Assembly (NCBI GenBank): GCA_038496675.1
Contig: CM076651.1
Span: 19,815,133-19,879,132 of the forward strand
Origin: Rachycentron canadum
Lineage: Eukaryota > Chordata > Actinopteri > Carangiformes > Rachycentridae
Length of the DNA: 64,000 bases
Direction: 5' to 3'
Shown: in pieces, positions 25,279 through 36,175 of the stretch
Layout: every line of letters begins with the position of its first letter
How positions within the stretch are numbered: the stretch's first letter is position 1
Made by a program: the position numbers and the translations under genes
The notes under the pieces: generated by a model
The model's database searches: none
What the model was told of the DNA's origin: nothing
What the model saw: only the letters and a program-made list of their open reading frames with translations

Positions 25279-27950
25279 CCACAAATGAGGCTGTAAAGCA
25301 GCAGCCATTAGTGCCTTGGCTGTTGGTGTGCACAGTGTACGCAGATATCTATCTGATGGCAATCCAGGATTGTGCATAAGGAAATGAAACAGAAAACGCT
25401 GTGTGAAGCCATGCCACTGCTTTTGGCAGTCACCCTACAATTCATCACGACTCTAGTGTTGCTGCAAAATTCACAAATACAGTGTCTGTCTTTTTCCCCG
25501 TGTCTCTGTCTCCTACCCTTTCAAAGATATTGTTATAAAAATACACTTGTTTCAATCCTAAAGTGATTTTCCCTGTTCAACAAAAAATTTCTCTCCTCCT
25601 CAACATGGTTGTCAAATGCTGATTAATCAATGGCAACCTTCTCCGAAATGGCTCTGTAAACAAGCCATGCGCTTCGGCTGTGTCGGTTGGCATTGTTGGA
25701 TCTGACAACTTTCTCTTGCTCGCATAAATTATTGATTCTTGACACTCTCGCATTGCTGTGGTGCAGAATGTTAAGGATCTTGTGGTATTTATAGCCAACA
25801 TTTGGGAGAACAGCTGAGTTTGTTCGCCCCTGTTGATGATGATTTCTTGCAATGGCCTGTGGTCATGTTTCAGGCTCGTGCTCATGGTCTGTTGACCCAG
25901 GTGGTCTTGTAGTCCGTGGACCGGAGGTGAGGCCATGTTTCATTTTGTTGCTGGCAGAGGTCTGTTTGGCAGCTGGTACTGGCTCAGTCAGACCTAATTT
26001 TTGCAGCCCTCCTTCACACAGAGTAGTTCCTTGTATCAAATGTCTTTTCAGAACAATCTGATTCAGGTTTTCTGAGCTATTTGTTTATTGTATAACTCAA
26101 TTTCACCAGTTCAGCCTCTATTACAGTGTGTGAATCCTTCTTCATGCTGAAGAGGAAAATATGATTATGACCATGCAGATGAAACTCATTTTGATGCTAC
26201 AAAATAAATACTAAGTGACATAAAGCACCAATGTGAGCTTTTGTTCAAGCATAAGTTGATTACTCAAAGTTAATTCTGGTGTTGTATGATAATCGCAGTT
26301 TGGGGTTTGCAGTTCTTGATCGTTGTGGCTGAAAGCAGGTTATATATTTGCTGCTGAACATCTACTTGGTAAAGATTGATATTTATAACTGAGCATCTTT
26401 CATTTGTGACACCAAGGCCATAGTTACATCACTGTGAGGGCTTTGTACTTTATCTTTTGTACAATCGGAATGGAAACAATAATGTTGCATTTGAAGGCTG
26501 CCAGATCCCTTGGAACTGTAAAGTAGCCAATGGTTTCACAAGATGTAGAGGTGTAGTTGCACCTCTTTTTGTGTGATAGGAAAGAGCATAATATATAAGT
26601 CATTGTAATAATCAGTCCATTCAGTCCAATCTAAAAACATCCAGCACCTGCATATATTAAGTGGGGGTCACATTAGTACTTGTTAACAGTCATACAGCCT
26701 ACTTGTGTGAAGGATCTAATGTTCACTGTAAGTGCGTACAAGATCATTTTTAGGGCAACTAATATTAAAGTCAGTATGTGTAGGATTTAAAAATAGCTTG
26801 CTTTGCCAGAATTAAGGTGGTGGTTTCATAAAAATCCGAAAATGTTTTAACTACATCAAATATTGACATGTACTTGCTTCATAGACAAAATTAGCCTTAA
26901 GAAAAGTAACTCTTAAGCTTTGAAAATGAAATGAATACATACTGTTTGTTTGGGACCAAAAAAAGGCTGAATAAAGTCATTTTTATTTCGAGCTAGGATT
27001 TTGAGCATGACTCGTACCAGTGGCAGTTGATTTCATTGGCTATAGTGACAAATTTGGCAGTGGCAAACTCTGTAAATGAAATGATGTTAAATTTGTGAGC
27101 TGGCAAGACCCAAAACACTGGTTTTATCTTGTTTATAAGCTCTCTAAATGTTGGAGTACATTTAAAATACAGAGCAGACTGTGTCTTTCTGCTGTTCACA
27201 AAAGGCCAACAAATTATGATTATCGCAATTTAAACAGCAGTCATCATATTGGCTGGATAAATCAAATATTAGATAATTTTCTTATTTATCACGTCATATT
27301 TTCTTGAAATCACTAAGCTATAACTAAACACTATTGACATTAGAGGGTACTGGCGTTCTCAAATAAATTGTGTTCATTTATTTTTTTTCCTGTTGTCAGG
27401 AGTAGTTCAGTGGCACTTCTGTTCAGTTTGCTAAAACCCGCTGATGTCTTGTAAATCTTTAAATCCTTGGTCGTCATCTTTTTCCTCTCCCTGTTAGTTT
27501 CATTTGTATTTATTTGCTATTTCTTATTATTCTGTCTTGTGAAATTTCAATTTATCCTGCACAGCCTCATTTTCATTTTGTTATTATCGCACTCATACAC
27601 AGTTATCACTCATTCTTACTTTCATCTAACCACTATTGTTCACACTTTTATTTGGCACCCCCTCCTTTCTCCTATATCTCTAATATTTCCTCTTTTGGGT
27701 GCTTGGCTCCCCCACCTTTTATTCTCAATATTTAATTCCAGTAATCTCTCCATCTTTTTTACTGGATCTCCCTCTTAATCCTCCACAAGTTTAACCCACA
27801 CCTGTCTTTCTCTTTCTGTCTTTGAGGCACGTGATGAGCTTGACTCCATGCCACGGCCTCATGCAGGCATTATAACACACTTCAAACACAGAAAGGAAAG
27901 AAGTGAGTTTTGTGAGCACATACTTAACATGTACCCACATATAATGCCCT

Positions 27951-27952
<2 letters not shown>

Positions 27953-27994
<42 letters not shown>

Positions 27995-28004
27995 ACACAC
28001 ACAC
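27953..28004 (+). repeat. (CA)n microsatellite
   Basis: About 25 CA units with one CT interruption. Confidence 0.96.
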
Positions 28005-28799
28005 TCATGAAGGTCCCATGAAGCCAGAATGTGAACAGATGATCTGCTTGGCTGTCAGGGCAAACAGGCTGAGTTCAGAACATTGGCAGCCGCAGCAATG
28101 CTACTACTAATTGCCTCGCTCTGCGTATTCTCTCAGTGTGTGTGAGATCCTCACATGCAGAGAGAGTCTGGTGTCTTTAACACCCTCTGGGTGCAGGACA
28201 TGGTGACTCAATGTGAGATCACATGCATGTGTGTGGTTGTGTGTGTGTCTTTTTGAGTGTGTGTGTGTGAAATGTGATATGGCTGAGCAATACCTCTGAG
28301 TTGACTGAGTTGACTGACTGCGTTGTGACAGCCCATTGGTCTTGAATTTTTAGGGCATTTTGAGTTGTGATGACATCAGACAAAACAGCTCATTTTAGGG
28401 TTACGCCTGCGACATAGTATTTATGAGTGAACAATCTGTAAAGCAGCCAGCAGTTGCAAATGAAGATATCCACTCTCATAGTGACTTTGTGTTAGTGAAT
28501 CAAACCACTTTAGTTTAAAATCTCACCTGACCTCCATTTCAGTTGCTGTCAGTTAGAGTATAGGCAGCAATAAGAACCTGTCACGGCAGATATCAGTGTT
28601 TAAGAGTTTGGAAATATATTCAGATATTTGCCTTTTAACAGCAACATTTTTGAGGATCCCTTAAAGCAGCTACTTTGTCAAAAATACAACAGAAGAGCAG
28701 CTGATGTGTCTGTTCCCAGTGCTTCCAAACAAACTCATGTTGTTTAAATTCAGGAGTCAGTAAATAATCATCCTTCTTCCATTACACACCTTCACCTAG

Positions 28800-29390
28800 T
28801 AAAGGTTGTTGGCTCAGTGTGACACCCAGCTTCTGGTGCAGGCTATAGTTATCTCTGGTCTCCACTACTGCAATGCCCTTGTGGCAGGCTTTAACTTCAT
28901 GCACAGTGAAACCCTTACAGATGGTCTGCCTTTCAAGCAGCCCAAAAGAGCACATGTCACTCCGCTTTTCATCGGCCTACACTGGCAAGTCATGGCTGCC
29001 CAAGTCAAATTCAGATCACTAATGCTCGCCATCAGAGTAACTTCTTCTTTTTTTCAATCATACAACCTTATTGTCCTTCTCCGCCGCTGTGTTCCTCCAA
29101 GGAGTGTCGTCTGGAATTGCCATCCCTGCACACAAGGCAATCACAGTCCAGACTGTTCTCATTTGTGGGTCCCTGATGGTGGAATCAAGAATCTCTTGAA
29201 GGCTCATGTCCTCTGACTGAGAGCACCTCTTCTCCTAACACCTATTACATCCTTACATGCCTAACTAGCACTTCCTATGCACTTTCAATCCACAATAGAT
29301 ATACTTAGTACTTATGCCAAGGTCAGTGATGTCCCTTATTTGTAAGTCAGTTTTGATAGAAGCTTTTGCCTGTTTGTAAATGTATGTTTT
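28800..29390 (+). mobile_element. L2-like LINE fragment (3' end of RT ORF and tail)
   Basis: The + strand encodes a decayed stretch with LLVQAIVISGLHYCNALVAG, QPKRAHVTPLFIGLHW and RFRSL-like KFRSLMLAIRV. This is the diagnostic C-terminal part of teleost L2/CR1-group LINE reverse transcriptase (typically SRLDYCN...KRxHITPxLxxLHWLP). After the stop near 29216 comes the usual 3' tail phrase around 'ttatttgtaagtcagtttt' at 29336-29360. Substitutions in conserved positions (D of the RLDYCN motif is H; LP after LHW is lost) and deletions between blocks show a dead, 5'-truncated copy. It is in the same orientation as nphp4. Clade naming is from memory. Confidence 0.85.
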
Positions 29391-31028
29391 GTTGGTAATT
29401 GCGGTGATTTGTGCAGCCCCTCATGCTTCACCATCTGAACACTGCGGAGCAGCAGCAGTAAGATGTTCTGCTTTCAGCTGATATAGTATAAAAATAGTGA
29501 AGAGTAAACAGTGATGCTGTTATCAGTGAAATACAGTCAGAATGAAGGACATCCACACTGTGTTTCCTGTGAATCCCTTGTGTGAGTGAAGGCATCATAA
29601 ATCCAGCACAAATGTAAAAACATTAAATTCCTACTGTAGAAAAATGCAGACCAAAAAAATTGGGTTTGATTTCATGAAAATATTAACACTGTGGTTAATA
29701 AAGAATCGACCCCAATAGTAGCTTGTGAATACTGCAACTGTAGCACCCAGACATGCAAACTCTGAGGTCTGAAACTAGGACCTTCATCCTGTGAGGCAAC
29801 TGTAGTATCGTAAGTCAAAAGTTGCCAAGTGTAAGCTTTAACAAGGCCACTTGCACATTTTCAGCGTAAACAAGGTGCAACAGTGTGTTCTTGCCCCATC
29901 TTTCCTTGAATGATGACCCATCCTGTCCTCTGGGAAGGGGCTACTTTTAATACAAAGACTATGATTAACATACTCATTACAAGGTAATGCTGTGTAGGTG
30001 AATGTTGTTTCCAAGGAGACCAGACATGTGAATTTGATAAATGTATATGAATTGACTTACAGGACTATAATTTTTCCATTTGATAAAGCAATGCATTCAT
30101 CAATAATGTGGACTTTTCTGTTTAAATATTCTGAACAGTGTAAACATCATATATCTTCAATGAAGATTTGGAACAAACTGATACAGAATAAATGTGATGC
30201 CAGACAGCACAGAATAAACTGGATTTTCCAACTTTAAAGCTGCTTAAGAGTAAATTCAAGGGGGGAATTGGTCAAGACTGTGATTTGGTATGATTAGGGT
30301 TTAGGTAAACATATAGGAAGGTATTTTGATTATTTCATATGGAACAAGGGGCGTTTGGTCTATTTTAAGATGCCATGGAATGAATATAAATCAATATAAT
30401 GTCTTCACAGCCGAGCGTATGTGTGTCAAACTCATTAATTGATGAGTGAACCTCTCCTCTTTTACTGCTCAATATAGATCGATGCTGTATCTTTATTGTT
30501 TCCCAAGAGCCATTTGTTTTGACCATAGCAGAATCAATAATGGTCACAAACAAACATTTAGATGAGGGCAACTGAAAGACACAGCCAGATTATTGAGTAA
30601 TACTGACCAAAGGTAGTCCAATAATATTGTTTTGTTTTTGTTTTTGTTTTTTTAATATATATATTTTCACTTTGTTTTTCTGTTATGTAGCAAGCATAAA
30701 CTCTGCTTTGCCCAAAGTAAAAATAAGGTTGTGGCTGTGGCTGGTTGATCTAACATTCAGCACAGTGCTGATCCTGCCAGGCTTTGTAAAAAAGAAGAGC
30801 CTGGTAGTTAATATTGTCTAAGCCCTAAATTATGATTTGAGATGAATGAGACAATATCACCCTGTTCCCCTCAAGAAATTTCTGGTTTTACTGGCAGAAC
30901 TTTTCCTAAATAGTAAGTGACTTGAGTCCAAAAGTTTACTGGTGCTTACCCCAGTTTTATTACCCCTCAAATTCAAATTCTAACTCTGTTTAGGATAAAA
31001 CAGTGGAGGTTTGTCTATGGAGAAAGAA

Positions 31029-31340
31029 AATCTAGGGAACATTTGGTTTGTCATATTCACTCAAATAATAACATTTTCCTATGATCAGATGTTTCATCAA
31101 GGGCTCAACTTTAGGGATAAGGTGAAGGCCTCAAACATCTTGAAGCTCAGCTCCTTTGTGTAGCGAACCAATGGATGTGGTTTGGGCATCTTTTCAAGAT
31201 GCCTCCCGGATGTGTCCTTATGGGCATTCATCTGAGAGGAAACCTTGCAGGTATAATCTCTCTTGGCAAGCCTGGAATGATGTGAGACCCCCAGCAAGAG
31301 CCCAGGGATTGGACGTCCACGCTCCTCTACTTACTTTGCT
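31029..31340 (+). mobile_element. RTE/Rex-like LINE 3' fragment, copy 1
   Basis: Blocks 'ttagggataaggtgaaggc', 'gctcagctcctttgtgtag', 'gatgcctcccggatgtg' and 'tctcttggcaagcctggaa' match, in order, the 3' end of a LINE ORF that is widespread in teleosts (gagccgctgctcc, gatgcctcccggacgcc, ggctggcctgggaacgcc in consensus form). No intact ORF remains. The first 160 bp recur closely at 34.8 kb. The clade name is tentative. Confidence 0.6.
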
Positions 31341-31938
31341 GCCTCTGCTAATCGAAACTAGCTAAATGGCAGCAAACGGTGAAGATTAGAGGAATTCATG
31401 TGAAACTTGTCATTTAAAATTCTGGTCATCATTGAGAATAGCCGTCAAGTCACAAGCAAGTATCGCACTTTGTGAAGACACAGTGAGCTGCCTGCATAAA
31501 TGAAAATAGGGAATTTAGTGCCAAAATGACTCACTTTGGAAAATAATTACCTGGTTTGTCAAACCTAGACTGTTGAATCCCCATGAATGTATTTTTGAAC
31601 GTTTAGGCGATCAAATGGCTGATCCTGTCCGTTTACCCGGAAGAAAGTCTCAAAAGTCTGGTTTCGTCAGCAGTGGCAAACTGAACAGGTTAACATGTGA
31701 GCATTACCTGTATAGTATTAGGCAAATGTTCCGTACGGTACATCCGTACAGCTTCGAAGATCGTGGATGGAGAAGCAGGTGGAGTGAGAAGGGCTTATGA
31801 GTGCCACAGCAGTGTGTAATGGTCTACTGTTGTCATCTGAGGCAGCACATGTGTCTCTCTGGTATAAAGTATATTCTTGAGCCCTGTTGTTCATAATCAT
31901 AATAATAACAGCAAATCATTTGCATTGTTTCTCTGCAG

Positions 31939-32076
31939 CTCTCACTGTCTCAGCTGGCAGCTACTTCACGCTACCCGACCATCAGCCACTCCAGCTCAGC
32001 GTTGCTGTGGCAACAGTCGTTTCCTTCTCTGCTCCATCCTTCCCCGTTGGCATCGGCCCACCAGCTGTCACATGTC
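31939..32076 (+). CDS. nphp4: nphp4 exon D
   Basis: A 138-nt exon, phase 0 at both ends, from acceptor ..ttctctgcag to donor CATGTC|gtaaga. It encodes 46 residues starting LSLSQLAATSRYPTISHSSS and ending HQLSHV. Human NPHP4 has LSISQLAASPRSPTQH at this place and QLPHGSQ near the end, so the ends are well anchored even though the middle is a serine/proline/leucine-rich variable linker. Only about 20 nt after the donor a long CA array begins; the reading frame continues through it as a meaningless HTHT run, which is a read-through artefact. With a length divisible by three and a CA array next to its donor, this is the best candidate for a regulated cassette exon. Confidence 0.92.
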
Positions 32077-32094
32077 GTAAGATTTCCACCCCCG

Positions 32095-32104
32095 TACACT
32101 CACG

Positions 32105-32152
<48 letters not shown>
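32095..32152 (+). repeat. (CA)n array next to the exon D donor
   Basis: About 25 CA units, starting as CACGCA variants, roughly 20 nt downstream of the exon D 5' splice site. CA-rich RNA is the known binding sequence of hnRNP L, which represses or activates exons depending on position. Confidence 0.95.
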
Positions 32153-32154
<2 letters not shown>

Positions 32155-32393
32155 TACCAAACACACACACAGCGTTGTACTCACACACATTAATGCAGAG
32201 GAAAATACACAAACAGTAAACAAAAGGGAGTTGTAGGTGCATTTACACACAATATGCTCATTCAAATACAGCAATGCTAAAACACAGTACATATGCCTTT
32301 AAACATTCCCAAGTCTATGCAGTCATTCACTCACTAAAGTTCAAAGACACACACACCTTCTCTGTACTCTGCTCCCAGCCTAATACCTATGGA

Positions 32394-32421
32394 GACACAC
32401 ACACACACACACACACACACA
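32394..32421 (+). repeat. (CA)n microsatellite
   Basis: About 13 CA units, some 320 nt downstream of the exon D donor. Confidence 0.95.
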
Positions 32422-34099
32422 GTCCTCTAAACTGAACTCCAGCCCGGCACAGTTTTTGTCTTTGGAGCTACTGAAGCTGCTGGAGGTGCTAGAGTTGCTC
32501 CTTTTCATCTTTATAATCAAAAGAAATATTATTCTTTGACTCAACATTTCAAATCTTTCTACAAAGGGGACTTCAAATTTTTAAAGGTACCCAGTATCCT
32601 GCATAAGATTGTGCTTTGCATTCTGGGAAAATATGTTTGATCTGCCTTGTCCAGGGCTACTTTAATTAATAAGTTATCCTTTTTTCCACATTAAGCTGCC
32701 TCATTTCTGTATCGCCATTTTAGAATGTAATTCAGGGCCTTTCAGGGTGTCACAGCAGTCATTTTTAATTTCAGACTGAAGTGAAATAGTTTTAAAAGTA
32801 TATGAAAACGATGTTGTGAGCTTTTCTATATACTCCACCAGACCACATCACAGGACTCCAAGAAAGTCTAAACAAATGCGAAGCAAAGTCTAAACAAGCA
32901 AAGAAAATGCTTATTTTACCATATAAATCCCAATGAACCAGGGTAGAGATGGCCATAGGAATAATATCTGGCTGTCTCTGGTTGCTAACAAGCTTTATGC
33001 ATCTGAACAAAGATTTCTCATTGCAGCCAGGGGATAGCAGAAATGAGAACGTCAGCTATACTGTGCTGACTTTATTAACTCTGCTGAATAATTTCCTGAA
33101 ATGACGTGAGGGTAACCTGTTTACCCAGAGTTGTAGGTGTTTGCTGCTGGGAATCAGCAAACATTTATTTTGCCTTTGAAAGATGCCTTGTCTTTGCTAA
33201 TTTAGACCATGGTCACCCACAAAGATGCATATATTTGAGAAGCAGCACACTGCACAGTATAAAGAGTGGTAAAATGAAGAGGAAATCATAATGCTGTAAT
33301 CCTGGGATAAATCCTGAATTTTTTCATGCTTTTCAAAGTCAGTTTTCACCTTCTAAGAAGATATCCACAATGTCTCTGATGGAGAAAAACCATCGTCAGA
33401 ACAACATATTGCTGGTGTTTGAGCAGTATATGGATTTGTTTGGCTGCTGTTTCAGCACCGTCACATGCTAAAGTGTTAGGTATAGTAAGATGTTGTTCTT
33501 GCACTTACAGGAGATCTCCATTGCCCTTTTTCATGCCACATCTCATGCAAAGTACATTTGCTGGAATTATGTCAACACTGCAGTCAAAATGAAGTATGTC
33601 ATTTATTTGGTGACATCTAAATGTTCACCCTTGGGGACTTTACGTGGTGGAATCTTTTCAGTCGCACCTGCTGTGAGGGTGTCACAGTGCTCGCTCATCA
33701 CATCTAGTCTGCGTGGCCACTGTGCTGTGTGGGATGAAAATGCAATAGGAGTCTTAAAACATTAATCGTTGCCATGGATATAACTAATGCGGAGAGCTTG
33801 ACCCTGCAATCCATCCATGTGTATGTTCTTAAATGGTTTTGAAAGGAATTCACATTGGCAGTTGTCGTGCAACATTAGGCTTCATTGAATATATAATCCG
33901 CACGTAAGCAGTTTAGGAAGGAAATAGATGTAACACATTTGTTGTCAGATGATAAACACAAAGGGTGTTTGGTGAGTGACATTGAATTTATACTCTCCAC
34001 AGGGTGCCTGTAATATGGTGTATTAAAGATGCTATATATTTTCACATTTGATCAAACTTATTTTGTGTTTGCCATACTTTATAATGTTATTATATGTAC

Positions 34100-34235
34100 A
34101 TCCATCCAGCCATACATATATTTTCTGCTGGGTTGTGGTAGTAGCTGGTTTAGCAGAGTAGCCCATATGTCCTTGTCCCTTCCACTTACTCCTCCTGGGA
34201 TATCCCAGGGTGGTCCCAGACTAATCCTCATTTTC
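34100..34235 (-). mobile_element. RTE/Rex-like LINE 3' fragment, antisense
   Basis: Read on the + strand, 'gggttgtggtagtagctgg', 'tttagcagagtagcccat', 'cttccacttactcctcctgg' and 'gatatcccagggtggtccca' match in order the reverse complement of the 3' end of the teleost LINE seen at 31.0 and 34.8 kb. It is a short decayed piece without coding capacity. Confidence 0.55.
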
Positions 34236-34789
34236 TCATCCAGGAAGGTATACCTGTAATACTTTCATCCTTGTGCATTTTTATCAAATTTCCAAACCAA
34301 CTCAACTTTCCCCATCCATTGCAGACTACAAAGAAGCTACAAAGAACACTTATTTTCAGTTGCTTATAATCACAATCAAATTGTTTTGGTGATTACCAAA
34401 AGCATGTATGATCATGTAGAAGATCAAGGAGTAATTTGAGAGCTTCACCTCCATTCTTAGCTCCTTCCCCCTTCATATAATAATAATATCGGATGGATTA
34501 TTTGAGGCTTCATGATGATTTGGACAGCTCCCTGCTCTCTGGACTTCATGAGTCCGTTCGACTGGAATTACAGGGATTACTGGACATTTGACTTCTGCCT
34601 TTTACTATGTTTTCTCAGAATTTAGTTTGACTTATTTTAACAGTAATTCAGTCTCAGTAGTTTGTGCAGTTAGTTTTGTGAGGCAGATGGATTTCCTCCA
34701 AGCAAGCATCCATCTTGTCTGGCTTGAAGCTATTGGCTTGTTGCTAAACCACAGGGGTTCAGACCAATCAGCTTCCTATGAAGGAGGAA

Positions 34790-34990
34790 CTATGGGCAGG
34801 AAAGACAATCTAGGGAACATTTGGTTTGTCATTTAGATAATAACATTTTCCTATGATCAGATGTTTCTTCAAGGGCTCAACCTTAGGAGATATAGTGAAG
34901 GGCTCAAACATCAGGTGAAGGAGCTCAGCTCCTTTGTGTAGAGAGCCAATAGATGTGGCAGACAGATGTGTCTTAGCAACAATGTTAATG
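34790..34990 (+). mobile_element. RTE/Rex-like LINE 3' fragment, copy 2
   Basis: From 34807 on it closely follows copy 1 at 31.03 kb: 'tctagggaacatttggtttg', 'acattttcctatgatcagat', 'caagggctcaac' and 'gctcagctcctttgtgtaga' are shared, apart from a few substitutions and a short deletion. Past about 34960 the two diverge. Confidence 0.65.
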
Positions 34991-35850
34991 ACTCCTAAAG
35001 AGGTGAGCATAGATGCAGCTACACCACCAGTCATATCAGAACTGAAGAGAATTTTTCAATGAAAGATGAGCAAAGAATGAGACAGATGGCTTTTCTCCAC
35101 GGAAAAGTTTTTGCCGTTCTCCCAACTGGACTTTAGCAACTGGCTCTGCTTGTAGCGAAAAAAATGGAGCAAAGCTGAATCCGATTGGTTGAAGTTGGCC
35201 TGTGATGGACAGATGAGTCACCTGCCGAGTATTTTTTTGAATGTGCCTGCACTTTCCCAAACAGTTTCCAACGATGCCTTCCCAGATGGTTCTGTGTAAC
35301 AAACCATCTGGTGCGTCAGGTTATCGTTCAGCAGTTAAACAGATAATGTGGAAGACTCTGTGAGTAAATACAGTAAATCATTGTCTCATTTCTTTATACT
35401 GTCATGGCTTTTTAAAGGAGATCTCCATTGTCTTATTGCTTCGCTATCATTTTTATTCATTTCCATTTGTTATCACAGTGTAGGTGCTGTTTTAAAGCTG
35501 TCCTGGCCAGTCCACCTGCTTTTACGCTTCAGCACAGCTAAGAATGACTTTTCTCATATTCTAACTAGACAGCAGTAGCTTTAATGGGTTTCTCCCATAA
35601 TCCATATAGCTTAAGCTGTGAATCATATTGCAGGAATAATCCAGGAACTGTGGATCAGGCTTACTGGAGATAACAATAGTCAGAAGCACAACATGGCTAA
35701 AAAAGGCACAATTCAATTTGGTTTTCAAAGACTGACGAGTTCATGCTGTGAAAAAAAATCAGTCAGAACAACTTATCTATACCAGTAGTCCAAAGTTAAG
35801 AACATCCTGTATTTTAGTATTGAATGTCAAGCAATATGCTTTCTGTACAT

Positions 35851-36078
35851 CCTGACCGGTGGTAGAACAGGTATTCCACTATTCAGAAGGTTGGTGGTTC
35901 GATTCCTGGCTCTATGGACTAAACCTCAAATTGCCCCCAATGTCTAATGTGTGCGTGAGTGTCATAGTAAAAGTGCTGCACAAATGTGTGAGTGAATTGG
36001 TGAATGTAGCTAGTAGCGTAAAGTGCTTTGAGTGGTCAACAATATTATAAAAGAGCAAGATAAGTGCAGCCATTTACT
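35851..36078 (+). mobile_element. tRNA-derived SINE (V-SINE-like)
   Basis: An A-box-like block 'ggtggtagaacagg' at 35858-35871 and a B-box 'ggttcgattcc' at 35896-35906 form an internal RNA polymerase III promoter. The body then has the phrases 'gtgagtgaattggtgaatgt', 'agcgtaaagtgctttgagtg' and 'taagtgcagccatttac', which are the usual body and 3' tail of a SINE family common in acanthomorph fish. There is no reading frame. Similarity to the remembered consensus is clear but diverged, so the copy is old. Confidence 0.85.
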
Positions 36079-36095
36079 GTGAAATATGAGACAAT

Positions 36096-36175
36096 TATAC
36101 ACTGATCAGCCTCACCATACCTGTTTTTTTTTTTTTTTAAATAAAAATAATAATAAAAAAAAAAAAAAAAAAAAA
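36096..36175. repeat. Repeat terminus plus T15 and A21 runs
   Basis: 'attatacactgatcagcc' at 36096-36112 is the familiar start of another abundant fish repeat, cut off after a few bases. A run of 15 T (36124-36138) and a run of 21 A (36155-36175) follow, able to pair with each other as a hairpin. Confidence 0.6.

Larger units (their letters stand above)
22506..31938 (+). other. nphp4 intron C-D (9.4 kb)
   Basis: A repeat-rich intron. It holds two oppositely oriented copies of one dispersed repeat (22.8 and 25.1 kb), CA arrays at 24.3, 25.25 and 27.95 kb, a pyrimidine-rich tract at 27.47-27.81 kb, an L2-like LINE 3' end at 28.8-29.4 kb and a LINE fragment at 31.0-31.3 kb. No other gene was recognised. 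Confidence 0.8.

Noticed and set aside
25577..25936. 119-codon minus-strand frame
   Set aside because: No known domain and no supporting splice context. Kept as chance.
32002..32193. Continuation of the exon D frame into the CA array
   Set aside because: The canonical donor at 32077 precedes it, and the HTHT run has no counterpart in NPHP4.
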